Shown here one piece after another: positions 34,124 to 43,770 of a stretch of 64,000 nt of DNA. The notes under the pieces are model-generated. The model was not told the DNA's origin. It searched no databases and worked only from the letters and a program-made list of their open reading frames with translations. Origin of the DNA: JAAYJR01 sp964545315 (GTDB lineage: Bacteria > Bacteroidota > Bacteroidia > Bacteroidales > Prolixibacteraceae). A program made the translations under genes and the position numbers. How positions within the stretch are numbered: position 1 is the first letter of the stretch; each line of letters starts with the position of its first letter. The stretch covers positions 5,598 through 69,597 of the forward strand of contig CAZJGI010000013.1 of assembly GCA_964545315.1 (NCBI GenBank), given 5' to 3'.

Positions 34124-35956
34124 CTAATCTATCAACCTTACTGCCCCTTTATCTGCCGAAGAGACCATACTGGCATAGGCCTTAAGGGCTTTTGATACCA
34201 TACGTTTACGTTTCCCCGGTGTAAATGCATCGGTACCTTTGGCCACTTCTTTTTCTCTGCGCAGTTTAAGCTGTTCATCGGAAACCAGCATATTAACAGA
34301 CCTGTTGGGGATGTCAATTTCTATTATGTCATTGTTCATAATCAGTCCAATATTACCGCCTGCAGCTGCTTCCGGGGAAACATGGCCTATTGAGAGACCG
34401 GATGTTCCGCCGGAGAAGCGGCCATCAGTAATTAAAGCACATTCTTTATCAAGTTGCATAGATTTAATGTATGAAGTAGGGTAAAGCATTTCCTGCATGC
34501 CCGGCCCGCCTTTTGGCCCTTCATATCTTATTACTACCACATCTCCCTTTTGAACGGTGTCCCCCAGGATGCCATTTACTGCATCTTCCTGGCAGTTAAA
34601 TACTTTGGCAGTACCTGTGAATTTTAGGATTGACTGGTCAACTCCCGCTGTCTTTACAATACAGCCTTCTTCGGCAATATTACCATATAGGACAGCAAGT
34701 CCTCCATCTTTATTATATGCATGTTCTATATTTCTAATACAGCCATTTTCCCTGTCGGTATCCAGTGATTCATAATAGTTATTCTGTGATGCCATAACAA
34801 GGTTTCTTGAACCATCTCCGGGAGCAGATAAGAATCTGTTCTTTGCATCATCAGTAACCTGGTTTCGCATGATATCAAATTCATTTATGGCCTCCATAAG
34901 AGTCCTGCCATCGATCCTGGTTACTGTTGTATCCATTAAACCACCCCGTTCGAGCTCACCCATTATTGAGAGAATTCCTCCCGCACGGTTTACATCCTGT
35001 ACATGATAATGTGAGCTTGGTGCGACTTTACACAGGTTAGGGGTATTTTTTGAAAGGCGGTCAATATCTTTCATGTTAAAATCAACTTCAGCTTCATGTG
35101 CAATAGCGAGGAGGTGTAATACCGTATTTGTTGATCCCCCCATAGCTATATCCAGTTTCATTGCGTTGAGAAAGGATTCTCTTGTAGCTATGCTTCTTGG
35201 TAAAACAGAATCATTTCCTTCGAAGTAGTATTTATTTACAGCAGCAACAATTTTTTCTACAGCCTCTTCAAATAATTTTTTTCTGTTCGCGTGAGTAGCA
35301 ACGATAGTACCATTTCCGGGCAGGGCAAGGCCAATTGCTTCAGCAAGACAATTCATGGAGTTCGCGGTAAACATCCCGGAGCATGAACCACAAGTCGGGC
35401 ATGCATTTTGTTCAATAGCTGTAAGTTCCTGATCCGAAACAGACTTATCAGCAGCCATAACCATTGCATCGATAAGGTCATAATGTTTTCCTGCCACATT
35501 ACCGGCCTCCATAGGTCCTCCTGAAACGAAAATTGCCGGGATATTCAGCCTCATGGCAGCCATCAGCATACCTGGTGTTATTTTATCACAGTTTGATATG
35601 CAGATCATGGCATCAGCCCTGTGGCTGTTGCACATATACTCCACACTATCAGCTATTATATCCCGTGAAGGAAGTGAATAGAGCATCCCGTCATGACCCA
35701 TGGCAATACCATCATCAATAGCAATAGTATTAAACTCAGCAGCGAAATATCCCTTTTTTTCGACCATTCCTTTAATGTATTGTCCTATACTATGCAGATG
35801 TGTATGTCCGGGAACAAACTGGGTAAATGAATTGACAATTGCAATAACGGGCTTCCCAAAATGCTCTTCTTTCATACCGTTGGCACGCCACAGGCTTCTT
35901 GCACCTGCCATCCTGCGACCTTGTGTAGTAATATTACTTCTTAATGGAATCTTCAT
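34124..35956 (-). CDS. ilvD: Dihydroxy-acid dehydratase
   Basis: A 610-aa Fe-S enzyme, the third step of branched-chain amino acid synthesis. The cluster ligands are visible in CISNCDKITPGM (Cys123) and NACPTCGSCSGMFTANSMNC (about 189-208); the DGRFSGGTSGLSIGHVSPEA segment near the C-terminus is the family signature. It is the first structural gene of the operon. About 30 nt upstream is a terminator hairpin that belongs to the attenuator described separately. Confidence 0.96.
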   Translation of the reverse strand: MKIPLRSNITTQGRRMAGARSLWRANGMKEEHFGKPVIAIVNSFTQFVPGHTHLHSIGQYIKGMVEKKGYFAAEFNTIAIDDGIAMGHDGMLYSLPSRDIIADSVEYMCNSHRADAMICISNCDKITPGMLMAAMRLNIPAIFVSGGPMEAGNVAGKHYDLIDAMVMAADKSVSDQELTAIEQNACPTCGSCSGMFTANSMNCLAEAIGLALPGNGTIVATHANRKKLFEEAVEKIVAAVNKYYFEGNDSVLPRSIATRESFLNAMKLDIAMGGSTNTVLHLLAIAHEAEVDFNMKDIDRLSKNTPNLCKVAPSSHYHVQDVNRAGGILSIMGELERGGLMDTTVTRIDGRTLMEAINEFDIMRNQVTDDAKNRFLSAPGDGSRNLVMASQNNYYESLDTDRENGCIRNIEHAYNKDGGLAVLYGNIAEEGCIVKTAGVDQSILKFTGTAKVFNCQEDAVNGILGDTVQKGDVVVIRYEGPKGGPGMQEMLYPTSYIKSMQLDKECALITDGRFSGGTSGLSIGHVSPEAAAGGNIGLIMNNDIIEIDIPNRSVNMLVSDEQLKLRREKEVAKGTDAFTPGKRKRMVSKALKAYASMVSSADKGAVRLID

Positions 35957-35992
35957 GATTTATAGTTTTATTTATTCATTTTTAAAGAATTG

Positions 35993-36023
35993 AAAAAGCC
36001 TTTCCTGATCAGGGAAAGGCTTT
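35993..36023 (-). terminator. Attenuator terminator of the ilv operon
   Basis: On the minus strand AAAGCCTTTCCCT and AGGAAAGGCTTT form a stem with one bulged base and a GATC loop, followed by T5, between the leader peptide and ilvD. Its 5' arm CCTTTCCC (36012-36019) can pair instead with GGGGAAGG (36056-36063) at the end of the leader peptide, with one G-U pair, giving an antiterminator. Confidence 0.8.
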
Positions 36024-36051
36024 AAATATCTTTTTGTTATGACATATAAAA

Positions 36052-36120
36052 TTAACCTTCCCCGGTAATTCCGACGACCACCACAAGAAGGACAATAATA
36101 TATGTGTTAAATAATTTCAT
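36052..36120 (-). CDS. Branched-chain leader peptide of the ilv attenuator
   Basis: A 22-codon frame, ATG to TAA, starting MKLFNTYIIVLLVVVVGITG and ending in Glu-Gly. Ten of the 22 codons are Ile, Val or Leu, including the unbroken run IIVLLVVVV. It is preceded by a promoter -7 box and followed 28 nt later by a terminator hairpin. Ribosome stalling at these codons when Ile, Val or Leu-tRNA is scarce would free GGGGAAGG to block the terminator; complete translation would cover it. This is classical attenuation by analogy with ilvL of enterobacteria; the peptide itself shows no homology I can claim. Confidence 0.85.
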   Translation of the reverse strand: MKLFNTYIIVLLVVVVGITGEG

Positions 36121-36144
36121 CTTTGTTTTTACTAAGTCAGAAAA

Positions 36145-36152
36145 CAAAAGTA
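36145..36152 (-). promoter_or_regulatory. -7 promoter element of the ilv operon
   Basis: TACTTTTG on the minus strand fits TAnnTTTG exactly and lies 25 nt upstream of the leader-peptide ATG. No good -33 TTTG at standard spacing. Confidence 0.5.
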
Positions 36153-36248
36153 AAAATTAAATTCAAATAGAAAAACGATTTGAAATTAAATTCCTTTTTT
36201 TAATATAAAATTTAAATTTAAATTTGATTTTTAATGAATGTTATTACA

Positions 36249-36803
36249 TTACAAGCCTAATAATACGTCAATATCTTTCATTGCATTAAGAGAAAGTTCT
36301 GCAAACTCATTCAAAGGGATCCCGATATTTTCGCATTCCAAAATATTTTCACGTTTAACAGATGCGGCGAATGCTTTTTCTTTCATTCTTTTAGTAATAG
36401 ACTTAGTTTTGACACCAGCTATTTTTTTCCCGGGATAAACAAGCGCCGTAGCTGTAATAAGCCCTGTGATAGTTTCTGCTGCTGCCAGGGCATGTTGAAA
36501 TTCTGTTTGTCGTGACTTTCCGGTGGCCACTTCATTATGCATAACTATTGCATCGAGCATTTCGTTGCTTATTATACCTTTAAGAATTTTTTCAGCATAC
36601 GGGCCATGAGTGTACGGATCTGCATTTGTTATTTCCACATCAATATCATGTAACAGTCCGGCAAGGCCCCATTCATCTTCATTACGCCCCAGGCGGCCGG
36701 CTAATGCCCGCATAACTGCCTCGGATGCATAACAGTGCTTTTTCATGTTTTCAGAACTGATGTTTTCGTCTAATAATTTTATTGCTTCTTCCCTTGTTAT
36801 CAT
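36249..36803 (-). CDS. HD-domain phosphohydrolase
   Basis: A 184-aa cytoplasmic protein with an HD fold: metal ligands His23 (KKHCYASE), His52-Asp53 (GLLHDID), His66 (YTHG) and His89 (VMHNE). The later Asp expected near residue 110 lies in the TGLITATALVYPGKK helix region and is not obvious. Family members hydrolyse nucleotides or phosphoesters and include small stand-alone HDIG proteins of unknown substrate. It is monocistronic, downstream of a GC-rich hairpin. Confidence 0.8.
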   Translation of the reverse strand: MITREEAIKLLDENISSENMKKHCYASEAVMRALAGRLGRNEDEWGLAGLLHDIDVEITNADPYTHGPYAEKILKGIISNEMLDAIVMHNEVATGKSRQTEFQHALAAAETITGLITATALVYPGKKIAGVKTKSITKRMKEKAFAASVKRENILECENIGIPLNEFAELSLNAMKDIDVLLGL

Positions 36804-36845
36804 GTTAATACTGTTTTGTTATAATATTGAAACTGGTCCGAAAAA

Positions 36846-36858
36846 GGCGCGAAGCGCC
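36846..36858 (-). terminator. Short GC hairpin followed by T5 on the minus strand
   Basis: GGCGC-TTC-GCGCC then TTTTT when read leftward, 43 nt before the HD gene start. It could be a small attenuator for the HD gene or a terminator of weak antisense transcription. Stem is only 5 bp. Confidence 0.35.
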
Positions 36859-36956
36859 ATTTGTGTATTAAAGGTAAACAAAACAATTTTTATAATGAAT
36901 TCATAAGATTAATTTTAAATTTACGTTTTGTTTTAATATCGCATAAATATACAATT

Positions 36957-38963
36957 ATGATTTCAGGAAGAATAAAGATTTTAATAAGTTTTTTTACTTG
37001 TCTCTTAATAGCAAATATTAATTTTTCTTATGGACAAGAGCCGGGAAAAGAAACCAGGAATCAGCAAGCACTTGACAAGGGTATTGATTTGCTTGAAAGG
37101 TATTTCTTCAGGGACAGTACCTGGTATGTTGTCAGGCCCGCAACAAGTAAATCTGTTAAGGGGATCATAAATTTTATAACGAAAGATCCTCTGGATTCAA
37201 TACTAATCAGTTTGAATAAATCACTTGAAGATACAAGTAAACTGTTTGTTTACAGATTACCAAAGAATGTACCGGATAGTTTAAGTCTCAGGGGTTTTTA
37301 CCCAAAGACCCGATTGAACGAGGATCTGGAGCAGATCAAAAGGTCGTTGAGCTCAAAATATCTGGATGGTGATATTTCAGTTCCTATGCATTTGGTTACA
37401 GGTATTGAAGATAAGGCTGGTGTGATAACTCCGGGTCAGGGTAGGGTTCTGTTTGAACGTAATATTTATAAATTGCCTGACAGTTTGCGGTCATATGATG
37501 TAATACCCGACTCATTAATAAGGTCTACAGTTGATTTTAACAGACTTCAGAAACTTGACAGCATCAGGGAGCAATATATTGAACAAAAACGGTTGGAATA
37601 CAACGACTCAGTTATTTGGGTTTACCGGGATTCGGTAATTAGAGACTACCGGCAAAGAATGTTCGATCAGGAATTCGGCTTCTTGAAGAAAAATTTAACA
37701 GATTCGGTAAATAATAATAATGATAAAATACTAAAAAAACATAACGCTTCTGTTGTTGCTGCTGTGAATGATTCGATATCCCTTATCATTGAAGAACTTG
37801 CTGAATATGCTGATTATATTGATACGGTAAGGATCTATATGACAAATCTTGTCGGTGATGAATCATCAATCCTTCTTCAGAATAACAATCAATATTTTTC
37901 TCGTGTCTGGTTGAAAAATGAGCAAAATGATTCTTTAAGGGTAGCGGTTAAGAATCTTGATAAATACAGAATACAGATGCTTATAGATGATGGTGTTACT
38001 ATCAGCCGTTTCAAACCGAAGCAGACTAAGGATTTTGATTTTGCTTCCTTGAATAAAACTGTTACAGGCCTTACCGGTGTGGGAGAAAAATACCGTATGC
38101 TTACTCCATGGCGTATAGGTGGTGACGGTACTGTCGGTTTTTCACAAACCTACCTTGAGAATTGGAAAAAAGGAGGGCAGAGCGCATTGTCACTTCATAT
38201 TATTCTCAAAGGTTTTGCTAATTATTCCAGTAGTGATAATAAGGTGAAATGGGAAAATTCAGGTGAGATCAGAAACGGATGGATTCGCCCGGGGGGGAAT
38301 GAAGCTGAACTTCAAAAAAATGATGATAAGTTTGAGATCACATCCCGGTTCGGACTGAGCGCATTTAAAAAGTGGTATTACAGTTCTGAATTTAACTACG
38401 AAACACAGTTTTTTAATGGCTATAAATATCCGACCTCAAAAAATCCGGATCCCATCTCATCATTTATGTCACCTGCCCGAACATTTTTTAAGGTAGGTTT
38501 AGACTACAAGCCCAATAAGAATTTTTCACTTTTCCTCTCACCTATCACCCTTAAAAATGTATTTGTAAAGGATACAGCAAGAATTGACCAGACAAAATTT
38601 GGTATTGATGCAGACAAAAGAGGTTTCTGGGAGCCGGGTATGAATACAGATCTTTCTTATAGAAAAGATATTAACCCTAATATATCCTACCAAACGAAGT
38701 ATAAAATGTTTATCAATTACAGGCAGCCATTTAATAATCTTGATATCAACTGGGAAAATACTTTAGTTATGCAGCTTACTGACCATATCAATATGAGGCT
38801 GATGATTCACATGATTTACGATGATGATGTTCTGTTTCCTGTATATAATGCTAATGATGAAAAAATTGGGGAAGAGCCTAAAATTCAGCTGAAAGAGTTT
38901 ATAAATATTGGTTTTACATATAAAATAAACAGGCAGGTAAAAAGGACAGTAAGGAAAGACTGA
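36957..38963 (+). CDS. DUF3078 outer-membrane barrel protein with long N-terminal domain
   Basis: A 668-aa protein from the ATG at 36957, which puts the signal peptide (MISGRIKILISFFTCLLIA) first. Residues about 25-360 form an unrecognised helical/repetitive region rich in Asp, Ser and Leu with R-D-S-V-I motifs. Residues about 385-660 form the DUF3078 barrel, with WRIGGDGTVGFSQTYLENWKKGG, a GWIRPGG loop and FEITSRFGLSAFKKWYYS. The family is a Bacteroidetes outer-membrane protein of unknown role. The long N-terminal part is unusual, since most members are about 300-550 aa. Confidence 0.8.
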   Translation: MISGRIKILISFFTCLLIANINFSYGQEPGKETRNQQALDKGIDLLERYFFRDSTWYVVRPATSKSVKGIINFITKDPLDSILISLNKSLEDTSKLFVYRLPKNVPDSLSLRGFYPKTRLNEDLEQIKRSLSSKYLDGDISVPMHLVTGIEDKAGVITPGQGRVLFERNIYKLPDSLRSYDVIPDSLIRSTVDFNRLQKLDSIREQYIEQKRLEYNDSVIWVYRDSVIRDYRQRMFDQEFGFLKKNLTDSVNNNNDKILKKHNASVVAAVNDSISLIIEELAEYADYIDTVRIYMTNLVGDESSILLQNNNQYFSRVWLKNEQNDSLRVAVKNLDKYRIQMLIDDGVTISRFKPKQTKDFDFASLNKTVTGLTGVGEKYRMLTPWRIGGDGTVGFSQTYLENWKKGGQSALSLHIILKGFANYSSSDNKVKWENSGEIRNGWIRPGGNEAELQKNDDKFEITSRFGLSAFKKWYYSSEFNYETQFFNGYKYPTSKNPDPISSFMSPARTFFKVGLDYKPNKNFSLFLSPITLKNVFVKDTARIDQTKFGIDADKRGFWEPGMNTDLSYRKDINPNISYQTKYKMFINYRQPFNNLDINWENTLVMQLTDHINMRLMIHMIYDDDVLFPVYNANDEKIGEEPKIQLKEFINIGFTYKINRQVKRTVRKD

Positions 38964-38977
38964 TTAAGATTGATCTT

Positions 38978-39835
38978 TTAAATGTAAAAGGCTGTTATAA
39001 CCAACAATCCATATATAATACTGGCAATGCCATTTGTTGTAAAAAACGCAATATTGACTTTGCTTAGGTCACCGGATTTAACCAGCGTATGCTGGTAAAT
39101 AAGAAGGCCTGTAAAAATTGTAACTCCCAGCCAGTGAAGCCAGTTTCCTGTGATGGCTAAGGCAACGGCAACTACAAAAGTTGCCGCTAAGAAATGGATA
39201 ATTTTAGAGATCAGTAATGCACGGTTCCTGCCTATAAATGCAGGTATAGATTTCAAGTTGAGTTCGTTATCAAAATCTTCATCTTGTAATGAATATATTA
39301 TATCAAAGCCGCTGACCCAGAAAAAGACCGCTAATCCCAAAAGAACCGGAGGCCAGTCAAAAGCGCCCGTAACAGCAAGGTATGCCCCCACCGGCGCAAT
39401 TGCCAGCCCCAGGCTCAGTACAAAATGGCATAAATAAGTAAACCTTTTTGTGTAACTGTAAAATAAAATAATAAACAGGGCAACCGGAGAAAGATAAAAG
39501 CAAAGAGGATTAATAAACCAGGTAGTTGTAATAAAAAGTAAGGAGTTAACAGCCACGAAAAGCAGTACTGATTTTGCTTTTAATATCCCCGCAGGTATCT
39601 CCCGAAGAGCAGTCCTGGGATTCAGTTTGTCAAAATGACGGTCGAGATAACGGTTAAATCCCATTGCTGCATTACGGGCAAAAACCATGCATAGTATTAC
39701 CAGCAGGAATAATAAAGGATTAAAGTTGTTGTTATTATGTTCTAATGCCAGGAAGAATCCTATAAGTGCAAAAGGTAAAGCAAATATGGTATGTTCAAAC
39801 TTTACCAGTTTAATATAGTTATATATTTTTTGCAT
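38978..39835 (-). CDS. UbiA-family prenyltransferase
   Basis: A 285-aa membrane protein with eight or nine hydrophobic helices and both Asp-rich prenyl-diphosphate motifs: NRYLDRHFDKLNPRT (about residues 60-74) and YSLQDEDFDNELNLKS (about 180-195). It is of the 4-hydroxybenzoate/futalosine-type group (UbiA or MqnP) more than the MenA group, judged by the N-x3-D-x3-D spacing and the LNPRT sequence. It attaches a polyprenyl tail to a quinone precursor. The gene is separated by 4 nt from the upstream sugar-nucleotide dehydrogenase, so they are probably co-transcribed. Confidence 0.87.
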   Translation of the reverse strand: MQKIYNYIKLVKFEHTIFALPFALIGFFLALEHNNNNFNPLLFLLVILCMVFARNAAMGFNRYLDRHFDKLNPRTALREIPAGILKAKSVLLFVAVNSLLFITTTWFINPLCFYLSPVALFIILFYSYTKRFTYLCHFVLSLGLAIAPVGAYLAVTGAFDWPPVLLGLAVFFWVSGFDIIYSLQDEDFDNELNLKSIPAFIGRNRALLISKIIHFLAATFVVAVALAITGNWLHWLGVTIFTGLLIYQHTLVKSGDLSKVNIAFFTTNGIASIIYGLLVITAFYI

Positions 39836-39839
39836 CTTT

Positions 39840-41165
39840 TTACAATTTGTATACTTTATCGTCGCTCTCTTTTATCATGTTTCGCAGATCGACGATAAGT
39901 TTTGCATTATCCCTGATAAAGCTGACATCGAAGACTTCATGGTTTGTTGTAAGTACGACACAATCAGCTTCTTGCAATATTGATTCAGTCAGAGGAACAG
40001 ATTCTAGGATTTCACTATTACCTGAGGCATGTTCTTCTGTATTTAGTATCGGTATATATGGATCGTGATATGAAATATTACCACCTTTATGTTTTACTAT
40101 TTTCATTATTTCCAAAGCCGGTGATTCCCTGTCATCATCTATATTTGGTTTGTAAGCCACGCCAAGGAAAAGGATATTGCTGCCGTTTATTGATTTTTTG
40201 TGCCTGTTCAGGGCAGTAGCAATTTTTATATACATATAGTGAGGCATGCGCATATTGATATGACCGGCAGTGTGTATCATACTCAGGTCAAAGCTGAATT
40301 TTTTTGCAATATGCTCCAGGTAGAAAGGATCGAGGGGAATACAATGTCCTCCTATCCCGGGCCCGGGATAGAATGGCTGGAACCCAAAAGGCTTAGTACC
40401 GGCTGCTTCAATTACTTCCCATATATTAATTTCCATTTTACCCGCGAGAAGTGCGAGTTCATTGATGAGACTTATATTGACAAGCCTGTAAGTATTTTCA
40501 AGTATTTTAACCATTTCTGCAACACGTGGTGAGCTGACGGTATGAATCTTGTCTATTGCTTTGGAGTACAGCGCCTTACCTATTTCAAGGCCATCATTTG
40601 TCATAGCACCCAGCACTTTAGGGGTATTTCGGGTATGGAAATTTTTATTTCCGGGATCGACTCTTTCCGGTGAGTAGGCCAGCCAAAAATCTGTACCATG
40701 TTTCAGTCCGCTTTCGCGTTCAATGATCGGAAGCATAAAATCTTCTGTAGTTGTAGGATAGGTTGTACTTTCAAGGCAGATAAAGGTTCCTGCTTTCATG
40801 TACCTGCCTGTTTCAATGCAGGAGGCCTCAATGTAACTCATATCCGGCTTTTTGAAAATATCAAGTGGTGTGGGCACACAAATAAGAATAGCATCACAGT
40901 CCCTTATCCTGGAGAAATCAGAAGTGGCAACAAGAGAGACGCTGTCAACAACTTCCCGAAGTACAGCATCCCGAATATCCCTGATATAGTTCTCGCCGTT
41001 ATTTATTTTTTTTGTCTTTTGAGGATTTTTATCAAATCCTATCACCTTTATGCCTGCTTCGGCAAAATTGACAGCCAGAGGCAATCCAACGTATCCAAGT
41101 CCAATAACTCCCACAACTTCTGAGTTGGTGGCTATTTTTTCGAGAATTTTATTTGAGTAATTCAT
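39840..41165 (-). CDS. UDP-N-acetylhexosamine 6-dehydrogenase (WecC/WbpA family)
   Basis: A 441-aa NAD-dependent dehydrogenase: VIGLGYVGLPLAVNFAEAG (about residues 20-38), ICVPTPLD, a central helix domain, and the catalytic thiohemiacetal motif GPGIGGHCIPLDPFYL (about 262-277, with Cys). It oxidises C6 of UDP-GlcNAc or UDP-ManNAc to the uronic acid, a precursor of capsule or LPS O-antigen. No glycosyltransferases are adjacent here; a polysaccharide front end lies 12 kb away, together with a paralogue of the regulator at 43101. Confidence 0.9.
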   Translation of the reverse strand: MNYSNKILEKIATNSEVVGVIGLGYVGLPLAVNFAEAGIKVIGFDKNPQKTKKINNGENYIRDIRDAVLREVVDSVSLVATSDFSRIRDCDAILICVPTPLDIFKKPDMSYIEASCIETGRYMKAGTFICLESTTYPTTTEDFMLPIIERESGLKHGTDFWLAYSPERVDPGNKNFHTRNTPKVLGAMTNDGLEIGKALYSKAIDKIHTVSSPRVAEMVKILENTYRLVNISLINELALLAGKMEINIWEVIEAAGTKPFGFQPFYPGPGIGGHCIPLDPFYLEHIAKKFSFDLSMIHTAGHINMRMPHYMYIKIATALNRHKKSINGSNILFLGVAYKPNIDDDRESPALEIMKIVKHKGGNISYHDPYIPILNTEEHASGNSEILESVPLTESILQEADCVVLTTNHEVFDVSFIRDNAKLIVDLRNMIKESDDKVYKL

Positions 41166-41209
41166 TTTTTTGATATTAATGATGGTTTTTGTTTAAATAA
41201 TATGGGGTA

Positions 41210-43015
41210 TTAAAATGACCAAATGTATGGAATTATTAAAACACTGATTATAAATGCTATTAACTGCATTGGGGTGCCAATAATCAGAAAATTTTTATGT
41301 GAATATTTCCCAAATGCTTTAGTAATTAAATTTGAACGATATCCCCCGGCAGTCATAAAACTAGATGCACCTGCCACAGCGATGGCTATAAAAAAGGGAT
41401 ATGGCCTTACGCCAAGTAGCTGAGCTGCCATCACTGCCACAGGGAACACAAGAGCAACTGCTGCATTGTTAGTTACAATCTCTGTCAGTATGTTGGTAGT
41501 CAGATATATTACTGCCAGGACACCAACCGGCCCGATAGATTTTACCAGATTTACCGCATCCTGTGCATATTCACCGGCAATACCTGAGTTTTGAATTCCC
41601 TTACTTATTGCAAATGCCGATGCAATTGAAATTATTGTATCCCAGCTCACAGAACGGGTATATGTTTCCTGGGGCATTATTTTCAGCCATACCATTAATA
41701 ATGCTGCTATTGCCACATATACCAGTAAATTAAGTTCCATTCCCAGGCTGTAGGAAACAATTTCGTTAATAACAATTGCTATCACCATTGCTGTGAGTAT
41801 GATAAGCGATGTCCACCTCTGCCATGATCCTTTTTTTACGTAATGATCCCTTACATAATTTACTAAATAAAACATAGAGGAGTTTTCCCATATATCTATA
41901 AATCTTTCATCTGAAAGCAATACCACATTATCGCCAACTTTTAACTTAAGATTATTCAGATTGGTAGTCAATGGTTCACCATTTCTGTGGATTGCAAGGA
42001 TCACAGCATCGAAATTTTTATAAAAATCAAATTCTTTTATTGTCTGTCCCAGTCCTGTAAATTGGGGTGACAGAACAACTTCATACTGTTTCAGGTTTTC
42101 AGGTTTTACTCCTGCAAGATTATCAATACCTTTAATTATAACTTCTTTATGGGCCAGAAGATATTTAAGGCTGTTTGCATCTCCTTTAACAAGAATTTCA
42201 TCACCTTTTTGAAGTTTTATCTGTGTTTCTTCAGGGTATAGTATTTTACCCCTTCTTTCTATTGAGTGTACCTCCAGGTTGCTTATCCCGGGTATTTTGT
42301 TACCTGCAAGCATTTGTCCTGTCAAATTACTGTTGTTTTTAAGCAACAGGTTATAATAGTACTCTTTAGTTTCTGTATTAATAATCCTGTGTGGTCTGAT
42401 TTTTTCACCAGGCAGAAGGGCATTACCGAAGACTGCCATGTAAATAAATCCCACAATTGAGATTAATCCTCCAACTTTAGCGAGTTCGAAGAGATGAAAT
42501 CCCCTGAATCCGTTTTCCAGCATCAGACCGTGAACTACCAGGTTGGATGATGTTCCTATTAGTGAACACATGCCTCCAAAAATTGCAGCGTAGGTAAGAG
42601 GTATCAGAAATTTTTTGTAAGATATTTTTAAGCCATCGGCCCAACGGATTAATATCGGGGAAATGTTTACAACAATAGGAAGATTATTGAGAAATGCCGA
42701 CATAAATGCTACAGGCACCATAACACGGGGTAGCATGAAGAACATCGGATGCCTTTTGCGGGGGAGATATTCCTGTGCAAGCCTTGTTATCAGACCGGAC
42801 TGTTTAATGCCCTCATTCACCCAAAAAAGTACAACGATTATAACTACGCCATTATTTGAAAACCCTGCTATCAATTCTTCTGCCGAAATTACTCCTGTTG
42901 CCAGGAATATTGCCGCTGCACTAAAAAGAATGGGACCCGGTCTCATTGCCCTGACCAGGAAGGCTACTATTAAAAATAAAAGTGCTGCAATTACAACCCA
43001 GGATTGAAACGTCAT
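41210..43015 (-). CDS. SLC13/DASS-type anion permease with two TrkA_C domains
   Basis: A 601-aa membrane protein with about 11 hydrophobic helices in two halves. The halves are interrupted at residues about 210-380 by two TrkA_C (RCK_C) domains, seen as IERRGKILYPEETQIKLQKGDEILV-type strands and a second copy with LKVGDNVVLLS. The conserved IGTSSNLVVHG and ASSFMTAGGYRSN segments are the carrier's Ser-Asn-Thr-like substrate sites. Such SLC13 relatives carry sulfate, dicarboxylates or other anions with Na+. Substrate not assignable. Confidence 0.85.
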   Translation of the reverse strand: MTFQSWVVIAALLFLIVAFLVRAMRPGPILFSAAAIFLATGVISAEELIAGFSNNGVVIIVVLFWVNEGIKQSGLITRLAQEYLPRKRHPMFFMLPRVMVPVAFMSAFLNNLPIVVNISPILIRWADGLKISYKKFLIPLTYAAIFGGMCSLIGTSSNLVVHGLMLENGFRGFHLFELAKVGGLISIVGFIYMAVFGNALLPGEKIRPHRIINTETKEYYYNLLLKNNSNLTGQMLAGNKIPGISNLEVHSIERRGKILYPEETQIKLQKGDEILVKGDANSLKYLLAHKEVIIKGIDNLAGVKPENLKQYEVVLSPQFTGLGQTIKEFDFYKNFDAVILAIHRNGEPLTTNLNNLKLKVGDNVVLLSDERFIDIWENSSMFYLVNYVRDHYVKKGSWQRWTSLIILTAMVIAIVINEIVSYSLGMELNLLVYVAIAALLMVWLKIMPQETYTRSVSWDTIISIASAFAISKGIQNSGIAGEYAQDAVNLVKSIGPVGVLAVIYLTTNILTEIVTNNAAVALVFPVAVMAAQLLGVRPYPFFIAIAVAGASSFMTAGGYRSNLITKAFGKYSHKNFLIIGTPMQLIAFIISVLIIPYIWSF

Positions 43016-43100
43016 TTTACTAAAATAATCTGTAAAAGTAAATTTTTTTTAAATACATTCTTTCTTTATCCGTGCTTTGAGAGTGTACCCTGATAATTTG

Positions 43101-43631
43101 CTATTTATCTTTTTCCCAAATGAGCAGTACAGGTTTATCTTTATAAAAATGATCCATTTTTTTGGAACTTAAAACCAGATAAATAATTTTTCTCTTTATC
43201 AGTTTTTCAACCTTGTTTGTTAACTGATCAATATAAGCAGTATCAAGATTATTGCCTACAAGTGCAAGGTCTATTATGTCTGAATCAATTCCTGAGGCAA
43301 AGTTACCGGTTATATAAGCTTTCTCAAGGTCGCCTATTTGAGTAATAACCCTGTCAATGATCTTATCTATGCCGACAGTTTTTCTTACTATGCTGTTGAT
43401 ATCACTATAAAGAGGATGGTTAGTATCTGCCTGGTATACTCTTTTATTTCCTGCCAATTCTGATTTTAATAATCCGGCTTTGATTAACCTGTTTAACTCT
43501 ATACGGATAGCATTTGTAGATTCTCCGAAGTCCTTTTCAAGACTTCGTAAATAACCTTTTGTATTGCTGTTCAGGAAAAATTTTATTAATAATTTAATTC
43601 TGGTTTTTGATCTGATCAGTGAATCTATCAT
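43101..43631 (-). CDS. Winged-helix regulator with nucleotidyltransferase-like C-terminal domain
   Basis: A 176-aa protein. Residues 1-75 form a winged helix (KTRIKLLIKFFLNSNTKGYL, then ESTNAIRIELNRLIKAGLL and a wing). Residues about 90-170 resemble a degenerate minimal nucleotidyltransferase: YITGNFASGIDSDIIDLALVG corresponds to G-S/N-x-A-x-G-x-D-x-D-I-x-L. It is a full-length paralogue of the protein encoded at 53914-54447. Both loci lie beside nucleotide-sugar enzymes, so it likely controls surface polysaccharide genes. It sits upstream of, and in line with, the SLC13 carrier. Confidence 0.75.
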   Translation of the reverse strand: MIDSLIRSKTRIKLLIKFFLNSNTKGYLRSLEKDFGESTNAIRIELNRLIKAGLLKSELAGNKRVYQADTNHPLYSDINSIVRKTVGIDKIIDRVITQIGDLEKAYITGNFASGIDSDIIDLALVGNNLDTAYIDQLTNKVEKLIKRKIIYLVLSSKKMDHFYKDKPVLLIWEKDK

Positions 43632-43770
43632 TTTACAGGTTTTAATTATGCAGTTTATAGTCTAATAATTATTCTATAATGAATCATTAAATTACTCAAC
43701 GAGTAATACAAATATATATATTTTGAAGAACATCAAAAATAAAATTGAAAAAACCAATAGTAATTGATAA

